DNA of 64,000 nt, from contig NZ_CP030840.1 of the NCBI RefSeq assembly GCF_003330725.1, positions 2,108,001-2,172,000 on the forward strand, in the 5' to 3' direction. The notes under the pieces were generated by a model, which saw only the letters and a list, made by a program, of their open reading frames with translations, searched no databases and was not told the DNA's origin. The position numbers and the translations under genes are program-made. Source of the stretch: Acidisarcina polymorpha. GTDB taxonomy: Bacteria; Acidobacteriota; Terriglobia; Terriglobales; Acidobacteriaceae. Within the stretch, counting starts at the first letter, position 1. Every line of letters starts with the position of its first letter. Positions 1-9,780 of the stretch are shown one piece after another.

Positions 1-531
1 CTCCGGAACCAGCCGTTCATAGGTGATCTTCACATCCTCCGACCCCGGCTCTTGCTCGATCCCGTGAATAGCACCGATATTCAAGCTGTCCTGAGCAGCA
101 TCGGCACCTTGGGAGATCGTTACGTGAGGCGTGATGGGAGCGGTTTTCTTCCCCATCCGATACCCTGCAGCGCCGCCCGTGCACAGTCCAATGATCAGCA
201 ATACCGAGGCCATCGCCGGGGCGGACTGGACGCGGGCGATGCCATTAAAAAGCCGGTCAATGACCTTCGTCATCCAACCACTGCGGGGAACCGCATCCAG
301 CGCCTCTTCCAGCCGAAGCCGGGTGCGCGTCAGCAGATTCGGAGAGGGCTCCAGCATCGGGTAAAGCGACATTGCCTGACGGAGTCCCTGGACGGCTTCC
401 ATCTCCTTTCGACAATGCCCGCATTCGGAAAGGTGGCGTTCTAATCGGTGACTGGCGTCATCGGGCAATTCCCCGTAGATCGCCAGCGCAATATCCTGCT
501 GCGCGGTTTCGCACTGTGATTCGTGCTTCAT
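1..531 (-). CDS. zf-HC2 anti-sigma factor, 3' part cut by window edge
   Basis: Membrane-bound anti-sigma factor, expected to hold the neighbouring ECF sigma factor inactive. 177 codons are visible from an ATG at 531 and the frame is still open at base 1. The N-terminus carries the zinc-binding pattern C7 ... H33-x3-C37-x2-C40 (HLSECGHC) of the zf-HC2 fold. A single membrane segment follows at about residues 105-124 (around LLIIGLCTGGAAGY), with a charged RMGKK stop-transfer stretch; the remainder should be periplasmic. It starts 21 bases after the sigma gene on the same strand, the usual sigma/anti-sigma operon arrangement. The visible C-terminal part (VKITYERLVPE) resembles the linker before HEAT repeats in some acidobacterial anti-sigma proteins, but that part lies outside the window, so the full domain set is unknown. 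Confidence 0.85.
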   Translation of the reverse strand, partial: MKHESQCETAQQDIALAIYGELPDDASHRLERHLSECGHCRKEMEAVQGLRQAMSLYPMLEPSPNLLTRTRLRLEEALDAVPRSGWMTKVIDRLFNGIARVQSAPAMASVLLIIGLCTGGAAGYRMGKKTAPITPHVTISQGADAAQDSLNIGAIHGIEQEPGSEDVKITYERLVPE

Positions 532-552
532 GGTGTTCCTTTGCTCCTGGCC

Positions 553-1221
553 TCAACGTAAAGTCGCCAAATTTGCTCTTAATTTTTTTGTCGCCCGGAA
601 GAGCGTATTCTTGGCGGTCTCTTCCGTGGTGTTCAGCATTTCGCCGATGGTCCTTAATTTCAGACCCTGGTAATGCTTGAGTTCAAAAACCATGCGCTCG
701 CGGGGAGTGAGAGTATCGAGTGCTGCCTTAATTCTTTCGCCCAGGAACTTGCGCTCCAGTTCGCGATCCGGATTGGCCATCGAGCGATCGTCCGACACAT
801 TGCTCAACAGATCGATCTGCTCCCCCGAAGAGTCAACCATCACCGCCTGATCTTCCCGCCGCGACTTCCTGCGGCGTAGATGATCCAGACAGAGATTAGT
901 CACGATCCGGTAGAGCCAGGTGTAAAAGGAACATTCAAACCGAAAATTTCCGAGATACCGGTACGCCTTGAGAAACGCCTCCTGGTGAACATCCTGCGCA
1001 TCCTGTTCCGAGCCCGTCAAATGCAAAGCCAGCCGCAGCACCGCCTGGTCATATTGACGAACCAGCGAGTCGAATGCCGGCCGCGAGCCCTGTTGGGCCT
1101 CGCGAATCAGTTCATTCTCGTTTTCGCGAGTCCGGGCATCGATGGCCATGCTAGAAGAGGATTGTAGCCTCCGCGGCTTGGTCGCTATTTGCGCGGGAAG
1201 GCGAAGGGCGTCGGTGGCCAT
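553..1221 (-). CDS. RNA polymerase ECF-type sigma-70 factor
   Basis: Alternative sigma factor of the extracytoplasmic-function group. With the ATG at 1221 the protein is 222 residues. This start is chosen because AGGAG lies 9 bases upstream; an in-frame extension to 1386 has no comparable site. Region 2 covers about residues 45-118 and includes the -10 recognition helices (QDVHQEAFLKAYRYL, FYTWLYRIVTNLCLDHLRR). Region 4 (about 160-215; LTPRERMVFELKHYQGL, then a helix-turn-helix around TTEETAKNTLFRA) recognises the -35 element. A short charged linker joins them. The first 25-30 residues before the conserved part are poorly conserved and a start at 1149 is also possible. The anti-sigma gene follows after 21 bases, so the pair is probably co-transcribed and autoregulated, though no clear ECF promoter was identified. 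Confidence 0.9.
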   Translation of the reverse strand: MATDALRLPAQIATKPRRLQSSSSMAIDARTRENENELIREAQQGSRPAFDSLVRQYDQAVLRLALHLTGSEQDAQDVHQEAFLKAYRYLGNFRFECSFYTWLYRIVTNLCLDHLRRRKSRREDQAVMVDSSGEQIDLLSNVSDDRSMANPDRELERKFLGERIKAALDTLTPRERMVFELKHYQGLKLRTIGEMLNTTEETAKNTLFRATKKLRANLATLR

Positions 1222-1420
1222 GCGATCGTGCTCCTGTTTGGTTAAGGGACGGGTAGGTATTGAGTTGGTGAGCATAGAACAGCAAAATTCTTCTGGATTC
1301 CCCAAGTGCTCGATACCCAAAGATGGAAACTCCAATTTGAGCGAAAAGTTGTCGGCTGCGCAAACGCCGGCCGCTCGGCGACGCAAGACCGGGCGGTGAC
1401 TCTCGTTCTAAACTTGTGAA

Positions 1421-2101
1421 ATGGTTCAAAATAACGCAGAGAACGAAGGCGAAGAACTTTTCGCCCGCGCCACAAAAGCGGCTCCTGTTTTAGCATCAGC
1501 CGGTTGGATCACCGCCTATTGTGACGGCGGGTCGCGCGGCAATCCCGGTCCCTCTGGCTATGGCGTCTACCTCCAGGACGAAAGCGGAAAACCGCTCGCT
1601 GAATTGAGCGAATACCTGGGTAAGCAAACCAACAACTACGCCGAATACTCCGGTCTGCTGGCAAGCTTGAATTTCGCCCTGGAACATGGGCATTCGCGAC
1701 TGCGGGTGGTCTCCGATTCGGAGCTCATGGTCAAACAGATCAAAGGCCAGTACCGAGTCAACAGTCCCGATCTGCGCCCGCTCTACGACGAGGCCAAACA
1801 GCGTATCGCCAGGCTCGATCAGTTCCAGATCCAGCACGTTTTACGAGGAAAAAACAAAGACGCCGACCGGCTAGCTAATCTAGCTATGGATCGGGGCGCC
1901 AACCGGGTCGCGTCGGCGCCCGCCGCAGGCTCCACCTTTCGCGCAGCAATCAAGGCAGTCGCCGGGAGCGGTCCCGCAAAGGATACTGCCCCCGCAGCGG
2001 TCAAACCTTTGCGCGGATTGGTCAAGGGAGGCGTCATCCACCTTCTGGGCGGCGAATTACCGGATGGAATTTTCGTGCGGGTGACGCCCGAAAGCAAGTA
2101 G
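1421..2101 (+). CDS. RNase HI-family ribonuclease with C-terminal extension
   Basis: Ribonuclease H that cleaves RNA in RNA:DNA hybrids. The catalytic carboxylates are all visible: D35 (in CDGGSRGNPGP), E75 (NNYAEYSG), D99 (VVSDSEL) and D149 (NKDADRLAN). This is the compact archaeal/actinobacterial style of RNase HI lacking the basic protrusion of the E. coli enzyme. The RNase H fold occupies about residues 28-155. Ahead of it is a 28-residue unconserved leader, and after it an Ala/Pro-rich linker ends in a small conserved-looking tail (LRGLVKGGVIHLLGG, ELPDGIFVRVTPE) that is not part of the nuclease; see findings. The gene is divergent from the sigma factor. The ribosome site before the ATG is weak, so an internal start is possible. 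Nuclease call is firm; in vivo role is inferred. Confidence 0.92.
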   Translation: MVQNNAENEGEELFARATKAAPVLASAGWITAYCDGGSRGNPGPSGYGVYLQDESGKPLAELSEYLGKQTNNYAEYSGLLASLNFALEHGHSRLRVVSDSELMVKQIKGQYRVNSPDLRPLYDEAKQRIARLDQFQIQHVLRGKNKDADRLANLAMDRGANRVASAPAAGSTFRAAIKAVAGSGPAKDTAPAAVKPLRGLVKGGVIHLLGGELPDGIFVRVTPESK

Positions 2102-2122
2102 CTTACCTGCGGGTGACGCCCG
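2076..2122 (+). repeat. 15-base direct repeat across the rnhA stop region
   Basis: The 15-mer TGCGGGTGACGCCCG occurs at 2076-2090, inside the last codons of the RNase H gene, and again at 2108-2122, just after its stop codon. Each copy can also fold (GCGGG/CCCGC with a TGACG loop in the second copy), so the second copy may serve as a weak hairpin terminator. No T-tract follows it. Confidence 0.5.
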
Positions 2123-2251
2123 CTTCGCATCTCGACTTCAACCCACACGCGGTACTCCTCTCTTGCACTCTCGGGAAAACTGAGTGGAATACCGCCAGCT
2201 TCTACTTGAAATCGGCAGGAACCCCGTCCAATGAGATACGGCTGAGGGCCG

Positions 2252-2719
2252 CTATTTCGCCAAGCAAGCCTTGACCGCCTCACTCACGAGCTTTCCATCC
2301 GCGCGAACTCCGGCTTCCTTGATCCGCTCCTGCACCGCCTTCATCACCACCCCCATGTCCTTCGGCCCGGGGACGAAGCCACTGACCGCCAGGTCATCGA
2401 TGGTGGAGACGACCAGCCTGCGAATTTCATCCTCGCCTGCTGCCTTGGGCATGTATTCCTCGATGAGCGCGATCTCCCCGGCCTCTTTCGCTGCCAGGTC
2501 GGGCCGGTTGCCCTTGGTGAACTGCTCGATCGAGTCCCGCCGCTGCTTAATCATGGTGGTGAGGATCTGGTAGGCCTCGGCGTCGGTCAAGGGCTCACGC
2601 TTGTCGATCTCCTTGTTCTTGAAAGCGGTCTTCATCATGCGAATCGTCAAAAGCCGTTCCGTATCCCGCGCCTTCATCGCCGCAATCATGTCCTGATCTA
2701 CTTGCTTGACTACACTCAC
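2252..2719 (-). CDS. GatB/YqeY domain-containing protein
   Basis: A stand-alone YqeY-type protein of 155 residues, close to the usual 147-155. The family is a helical domain related to the tail of the GatB subunit of the tRNA-dependent amidotransferase and is thought to bind tRNA; no enzymatic activity is established. Typical features are the N-terminal DQDMIAAMKARDTERL helix, KNKEIDKRE, the KQRRDSIEQFTKGNRPDLA segment, the LIEEYMP motif and the C-terminal GPKDMGVVMKAVQ helix. The GTG start has GGAG five bases upstream. The gene converges on the RNase H gene with a 150-base gap. In many bacteria yqeY lies beside rpsU or dnaG, which are not present here. Confidence 0.9.
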   Translation of the reverse strand: MSVVKQVDQDMIAAMKARDTERLLTIRMMKTAFKNKEIDKREPLTDAEAYQILTTMIKQRRDSIEQFTKGNRPDLAAKEAGEIALIEEYMPKAAGEDEIRRLVVSTIDDLAVSGFVPGPKDMGVVMKAVQERIKEAGVRADGKLVSEAVKACLAK

Positions 2720-3075
2720 GACTGCTCCATTCTCGGTGTGCCCTACGGTATCTTGCCTGCTCTTTCAAGTACATGCCTTAGATGGGTGGCGGGTCAACCT
2801 CCAGGGTTCTTCGATTGGCGCACTGGTCCGGAACTTGCTGACGAGGCGCTTCACGGCCGGAGCGCAGCTGCACGATGCCGCCGCAGCGCGTCCAGGTGGA
2901 CGAGCAGAGCGATGAGAGCGCCGGCGATCATACTCCAGGCACGTCGCTCGGCAAGCGCTGGCCCAGGATTCTGATTGAGGATGTGGCAGATTGAGGCTTC
3001 ATTCTCCTGAAGCCGACGCATCTACCTAGAGATACGATCTCCACTGAGTTTGAGATCGGTTTAGGGAGATTGAGG
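2720..3075. other. Intergenic region upstream of acetate kinase
   Basis: About 356 bases with no convincing gene; plus-strand frames here are short and rich in Arg/Ala/Cys, as expected of non-coding GC-rich DNA. It should hold the divergent promoters of the YqeY and acetate kinase genes. Shortly before acetate kinase there is a small inverted repeat, CGATCTC and GAGATCG separated by ten bases (roughly 3037-3060), overlapping the palindrome GAGATACGATCTC; it could be an operator or a leader hairpin. Confidence 0.4.
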
Positions 3076-4278
3076 ATGCCGATCATCCTGGCTCTAAATC
3101 CGGGCAGCAACTCGCTGAAGTTCGACCTGGTTGAAGTTCACGACAAGCAGCAGTGCGCGAGCTTAGGTGACAAGCTGTTGAGCGGAAACATTGATGATAT
3201 TGGCAAGAAGACCACGCTCAAGTTGATTCGAGATGGAGAGCAGATCGCCGAGACAGAGGGAGACTTTGGCGATTTTCACCAAGCCACCGAACAGGTCATT
3301 CACACCTTAGAAACCGCAGACTTCGAGAGAGTTCCCAAACTAGAAGGGGTCGACCTGGCAGCGGTACGGGTTGTCCATGGTGGTGACAGCTTCACCGCAG
3401 CAGTGAAATTTACAGACGATGTAGCGCGGACGATCGAGAGTCATGAGAAGCTGGCGCCGTTGCATAATGCCAACTCTCTCGAAATCATTCGCGCGGTTCA
3501 GAAAAAAGCGCCTACGTTGCCGATCGGTGTGGCCTTCGACACTGCCTTTCACCATAGCTTGCCCGAACATGCGTGGCGCTACCCGATCGAACGGAAGCTT
3601 GCCGACCGGTACGGCATTCGCAAGTATGGTTTTCATGGGCTGTCGCATCTCTACATGCTGGAGCAGTACGCACACTTGACCTCAAGGCCTCCAGACCGGA
3701 TTTCGGCAGTCACCATGCACCTTGAGAGCGGTTCTTCGGTCGCCGCGATCCAAAACGGAGAATCTGTGGACACGTCGATGGGCTTCACTCCGCTCGAGGG
3801 ACTGATGATGGGAACCCGTTGTGGGAGCATCGATGCGGCCATTGTGGGCTTCCTCATCAAAGAGGCGCAGATGACCGCGGACGAAGTGATGAAGGTGCTG
3901 GAGAAGGAATCCGGTCTGCTCGGTATCTCGGGGAAGAGTCTCGATACTCGCATTCTTCGCAAATCGAATGAGGAGGCCTCCAAGCTGGCGCTCGAAATGT
4001 TCGGCTATCGGGCCAGACAGTTCGTGGGCGCCTCCCTAGCGACGCTTGGTGAGGCGGAAGCCCTTATCTTCGGCGGAGGCATCGGGGAAAACACGCCCGA
4101 AGTTCGGCTCAATGTTTGTGATGGCCTAAAGGGATGGGGTGTGGTGCTGGACGAAGATAAGAATTGGGCGACCAGCGACGGAGACGTGCTCATCAGTGAT
4201 CCTTCCTCGAAGATCGCTATTTGGGTCATTCATTCCGAAGAGGGCCTGCAACTTGCCCATGAATGCGCACACATATGA
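3076..4278 (+). CDS. ackA: Acetate kinase
   Basis: Cytosolic ASKHA-fold kinase interconverting acetyl phosphate plus ADP with acetate plus ATP. The ATG at 3076 is preferred over the TTG at 3070 because AGGGAG sits about seven bases before it; this gives 400 residues, the normal length. Family landmarks are the N-terminal phosphate loop NPGSNSLKF (residues 8-16), VVHGGDSF, GVAFDTAFHHSLPE, YGFHGLSHLYM, SVDTSMGFTPLEGLMMGTR and the C-terminal IFGGGIGENTPEVR. Two otherwise near-invariant places differ: the usual HLGNG is HLESG here, and the first signature reads GSNS rather than GSSS. No phosphotransacetylase or phosphoketolase gene is adjacent. UdgX follows after 61 bases on the same strand. Confidence 0.93.
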   Translation: MPIILALNPGSNSLKFDLVEVHDKQQCASLGDKLLSGNIDDIGKKTTLKLIRDGEQIAETEGDFGDFHQATEQVIHTLETADFERVPKLEGVDLAAVRVVHGGDSFTAAVKFTDDVARTIESHEKLAPLHNANSLEIIRAVQKKAPTLPIGVAFDTAFHHSLPEHAWRYPIERKLADRYGIRKYGFHGLSHLYMLEQYAHLTSRPPDRISAVTMHLESGSSVAAIQNGESVDTSMGFTPLEGLMMGTRCGSIDAAIVGFLIKEAQMTADEVMKVLEKESGLLGISGKSLDTRILRKSNEEASKLALEMFGYRARQFVGASLATLGEAEALIFGGGIGENTPEVRLNVCDGLKGWGVVLDEDKNWATSDGDVLISDPSSKIAIWVIHSEEGLQLAHECAHI

Positions 4279-4339
4279 ATTCCCGCTGCTGGCGAACTCC
4301 GTTGCTGCGAAGAGAATCCTATACCGGAATGGAGAGTTT

Positions 4340-5011
4340 ATGCCTGGCTTGACTGGAGAAAGTGCCGCGCCATTTGTCCCGGAAGACCACTCGCTGGCCG
4401 TGTTGCGGGAAGCGATAAAGCAGTGCCGAGGCTGCGATCTCTATAAACATGCCACCCAGGCAGTATTCGGCGAGATAGAAGACAAAGGTGGGCACAAGCG
4501 ACCGAATGTTTCGATCATGATGATCGGCGAACAACCAGGTGACCGCGAAGACGTGGAAGGAAGACCGTTCGTCGGCCCCGCCGGAAAGCTCCTTGATCGC
4601 TGCTTGAAGGAGGCGGCAATCGACCGGCTGGAGGTCTACATTACGAATGCAGTCAAGCATTTCAAGTGGGAGCCTCGCGGTAAATTGCGCCTCCACAAGA
4701 AGCCTTCGCTGACTGAAATTCGGGCCTGCCGGCCGTGGCTCGACGCGGAGATTGATGCGATGCGCCCAAGCCTGATCGTCTGTCTCGGAGCGACTTCCGC
4801 TCAGGGTTTGTTGGGTTCAAACTTCAAAGTGACTGTTGACCATGGAGTTGTACAGCAACTGATCGGGCTCCCTCCGATCATTGCCACCCTTCATCCCTCG
4901 GCAATCTTGCGCGCGGCTACTGAAGAGGACGGCCAGAGGCAGACGGAAACGCTCGTGAATGATCTTCGTGAGGCGAAGCGCGTTCTCAGCTCGCTTCCAG
5001 CAGCTTCTTGA
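4340..5011 (+). CDS. UdgX family uracil-DNA glycosylase/binding protein
   Basis: Uracil-DNA glycosylase superfamily protein of 223 residues. The ATG at 4340 follows GGAGAG closely; longer in-frame starts would run back into acetate kinase. An N-terminal iron-sulfur type cysteine pair is seen in CRGCDLYK, followed by motif A (GEQPGDREDVEGRPFVGPAG), TNAVKHFKW, the UdgX-specific insertion around GKLRLHKKP, and the terminal LHPSAILR motif. In characterised UdgX proteins the His of the inserted KRRIH loop becomes covalently linked to the uracil site; the equivalent His is present here although the loop reads KLRLH. The protein should act in uracil repair in DNA. Its 3' end overlaps the convergent DUF72 gene by 26 bases. 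Confidence 0.9.
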   Translation: MPGLTGESAAPFVPEDHSLAVLREAIKQCRGCDLYKHATQAVFGEIEDKGGHKRPNVSIMMIGEQPGDREDVEGRPFVGPAGKLLDRCLKEAAIDRLEVYITNAVKHFKWEPRGKLRLHKKPSLTEIRACRPWLDAEIDAMRPSLIVCLGATSAQGLLGSNFKVTVDHGVVQQLIGLPPIIATLHPSAILRAATEEDGQRQTETLVNDLREAKRVLSSLPAAS

Positions 5012-5879
5012 CCCGGGTTTGCAATGCTTGCGCATCGACCGGTGCTCGCACCTTCATGTCGTTGTCAAAGTAGACGAAGACGTCCCTCTTCTTACGCTTC
5101 GGGGCATCGATATCACCCGCCCTCTTCCCATCGCGAACTTCGCCGCCGGCCGCCCACGACGCGATGCGGCGCGCCCAGCGATCGAGTGCTTCGTCTTCAT
5201 AACCGCTCGCATAAAGCTGTTCGCTGCCGTGCAGGCGGCAATAAACAAAATCTGCCGTCACGTCCATCAGCAGCGGCCACTCGACCGTATCGGCTACGAC
5301 CAGGCCCACATCGTGATGGCGAAGCATTTGTATGAATGCGTCGCAGGCGAAGCTGTCATGGCGGATCTCGACCGCGTGGCGAAGGCGAAAGGAGCGCTTT
5401 ACCTCAAGCCAGCTCCGCTGATCGAGACGCTTGTCATGAAGACGGCCGAGTTCGGCTGCTTCCTTTTGGGTCCTCGGAAGAAGTCTGAAGAAAGCGTCTA
5501 ACTTTTCTGCTTCGAACTTGAAATTCGGTGGAAATTGCCACAGCACAGGGCCCAATTTCGGACCAAGGCGCAGGACGCCCTGCGCGAAGAAGTTCGCAAG
5601 TGGAACTTCGATGTTGCGCAACTTGAGCATATGGGTGATGTAGCGAGAGCCTTTGACGGCAAAAACAAAATCGTCCGGCGTCTCGGCACACCAGGTCTCA
5701 AAGCTGCTTGGTCGTTGCAGCGAGTAAAAAGAGCCATTCAGCTCGATGGTGTTGAAGCGGCGCGAGGCAAATTCCAACTCTCGTCGCTGGGCCAGGTTTT
5801 TGGGATAGAAAACACCACGCCAGCCCTTGTAGCGCCAGCCTGATATTCCGATTCGCACGTCCCCCGGCGCTTGTTTCAA
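4986..5879 (-). CDS. DUF72 domain-containing protein
   Basis: A TIM-barrel-like DUF72 (YecE-type) protein of unknown biochemical function. Diagnostic segments are the N-terminal RIGISGWRYKGWRGVFYP, the FNTIELNGSFY stretch, FVFAVKGSRYITHMLKL, LGPVLWQFPPNFK, AVEIRHDSF and the C-terminal VYFDNDMKVRAPVDAQAL. I place the start at the TTG at 5879, where AGAGG lies seven bases upstream; the frame can extend to 5900. The gene is transcribed towards UdgX and overlaps its last codons. Family members recur near DNA-repair genes in some genomes, but no activity can be assigned from sequence. Confidence 0.88.
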   Translation of the reverse strand: MKQAPGDVRIGISGWRYKGWRGVFYPKNLAQRRELEFASRRFNTIELNGSFYSLQRPSSFETWCAETPDDFVFAVKGSRYITHMLKLRNIEVPLANFFAQGVLRLGPKLGPVLWQFPPNFKFEAEKLDAFFRLLPRTQKEAAELGRLHDKRLDQRSWLEVKRSFRLRHAVEIRHDSFACDAFIQMLRHHDVGLVVADTVEWPLLMDVTADFVYCRLHGSEQLYASGYEDEALDRWARRIASWAAGGEVRDGKRAGDIDAPKRKKRDVFVYFDNDMKVRAPVDAQALQTRVKKLLEAS

Positions 5880-5946
5880 ACTCAAGCCTCTATGGCGCAA
5901 AAGATGACGATGAGATTAGTTTAGGATGCCTTAGCGAGGCCAAAGT

Positions 5947-6023
5947 TGGTCGGGGAGAGAGGATTCGAACCTCCGGCCCCCTGCTCCCGAAGCAGGTGCG
6001 CTACCAGGCTGCGCCACTCCCCG
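5947..6023 (-). tRNA. tRNA-Pro (anticodon CGG)
   Basis: A full cloverleaf can be drawn on the minus strand: acceptor CGGGGAG/CTCCCCG, D-arm GCGCAGCCTGGTAGCGC, anticodon stem CCTGC/GCAGG with loop TTCGGGA (anticodon CGG, reading CCG), T-arm GGAGGTTCGAATCCTC, discriminator A and an encoded CCA. Length is 77 bases. It stands alone between the DUF72 and homocysteine methyltransferase genes. Confidence 0.97.
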
Positions 6024-6196
6024 AACGTGTGAAAGGATGCTCCGGCGCGGGGTTCCTGGAAGGTCCTTCGATCGCCACAAGCAGTCTTAAGTGTAGCAGA
6101 AAGACCGCGTTCAGCACGACCTTCGCTAGAGGCCATCCGGGAGCGGTTGGACCCCCCGTCTCTGCCTCCTTCTGTCACAATTGAGGAGCCGTTGTC

Positions 6197-7162
6197 GTGA
6201 AAGTGAGGCGGCAGAGGAACGAAATCAGCTTCGAGATGACCCCACTCGACCAACTCGACCTTTCCGGCGTGCGGGTGCTGGATGGTGGCATGGCGACCGA
6301 GCTTGAAAAGCTGGGGTGCGATCTATCCGGCGCACTCTGGTCGGCGCGCGTCCTGCGGGAAGCACCGGAGAAGATAGCTGCGGTCCACTCCGCATATCTC
6401 GCTGCTGGCGCTGATTGCATCCTCACTGCCAGCTACCAAGTCTCAGCCGAGGCCTACGCGGACGCCGGACTCTCCCCGAAAGATGCTGAAATCGCCGCTG
6501 CTGCCGACCTGGTAAAGTCTGTCCAGATCGCAGAAGACGCCCGCGCCGGCTTCTTTCCGTCTTCTCGCCGCGAAGTCCTGATAGCAGCCTCGCTCGGCCC
6601 CTATGGGGCGGCGCTGCACAACGGCGCCGAGTACCACGGCAACTACGAGATTTCCCTTGACGAACTCGTGGCGTTTCATGCGCGGCGGGTGGCCGTCCTG
6701 GCGGGGACGAGTGCCGACCTCATCGCCTTTGAGACCGTCCCATCCTTTCAAGAAGCCAAGGCGATCGTCAAGGCACTCGCGCCGTTCTCGGAGATTGGGG
6801 GTTGGGTGACCTTCACCTGCAAAGATGAATCACGTGTCGCCCATGGGGAACCCATCTCGGAATGTGCCGCCTTACTCGACGCCGCGCCCCAAGTCGTCGC
6901 CGTTGGGATCAACTGCACGCCGCCAAACTTGGTGGCCGCGCTGCTCCGCGAAGTCAGGAGAGCCACGGACAAGCCGATCGTGGTGTATCCCAATTCCGGG
7001 GAAAGCTGGAATGGGGCAACACGAACATGGTCGGGCACGGCCGATCCGGCCGGGTTCGGGGAGCTGGCCGCTCAATGGGTGGATGCTGGAGCTCAGATTG
7101 TCGGTGGGTGTTGTCGTACCGGGCCGGCGCATGTGCGCACCATCCGCGAGGTTCTCGCGTGA
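6197..7162 (+). CDS. mmuM: Homocysteine S-methyltransferase
   Basis: Zinc-dependent enzyme transferring a methyl group from S-methylmethionine or S-adenosylmethionine to homocysteine to give methionine. The 321-residue protein is a (beta/alpha)8 barrel with LDGGMATELEKLG near the N-terminus, GPYGAALHNGAEY in the middle, and the zinc ligands C240 (GINCTPPN) and C305-C306 (GGCCRTGPAH). The chosen GTG start has GAGGAG eight bases upstream; an ATG at 6236 just before the conserved region is the alternative but lacks a good ribosome site. Length matches stand-alone MmuM rather than the much longer MetH. The preferred methyl donor cannot be told from sequence. It stands 114 bases upstream of purL on the same strand. 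Confidence 0.93.
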   Translation: MKVRRQRNEISFEMTPLDQLDLSGVRVLDGGMATELEKLGCDLSGALWSARVLREAPEKIAAVHSAYLAAGADCILTASYQVSAEAYADAGLSPKDAEIAAAADLVKSVQIAEDARAGFFPSSRREVLIAASLGPYGAALHNGAEYHGNYEISLDELVAFHARRVAVLAGTSADLIAFETVPSFQEAKAIVKALAPFSEIGGWVTFTCKDESRVAHGEPISECAALLDAAPQVVAVGINCTPPNLVAALLREVRRATDKPIVVYPNSGESWNGATRTWSGTADPAGFGELAAQWVDAGAQIVGGCCRTGPAHVRTIREVLA

Positions 7163-7276
7163 TCACGGGCGCCTGTTTGCCGGACACGATTTTGCTGACA
7201 GGCTTCAGATGAGCCAGAAGTCGGGTTCAAGTGTTAGGACGACCGGTCTTTCCCATGCGACAATAAAAATACCGCT

Positions 7277-9676
<2,400 letters not shown>

Positions 9677-9709
9677 AGACTCCGCGCCTCTTGATGGAGG
9701 GTGTTCCCG

Positions 9710-9771
9710 GCGCGGAGCCGCTGGAAGCGCAGATCCTTCGACTACGCCGCTGCGCGGCTCCGCGCAGGAGG
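9710..9771 (+). promoter_or_regulatory. Two mutually exclusive hairpins before the purF ribosome site
   Basis: Hairpin 1 is the palindrome at 9750-9767 (CTGCGCGG, two-base loop, CCGCGCAG); its 3' arm includes the first two bases of the purF Shine-Dalgarno AGGAGG (9766-9771). Hairpin 2 pairs GCGCGGAGCCGC at 9710-9721 with GCGGCTCCGCGC at 9754-9765, twelve perfect base pairs that consume most of hairpin 1 and leave the ribosome site free. The block CCTTCGACTACGC just before the palindrome resembles dispersed intergenic palindromic elements of Acidobacteriota. Seen: the pairings. Inferred: translational control. Confidence 0.55.
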
Positions 9772-9780
9772 ACAAAAGTT

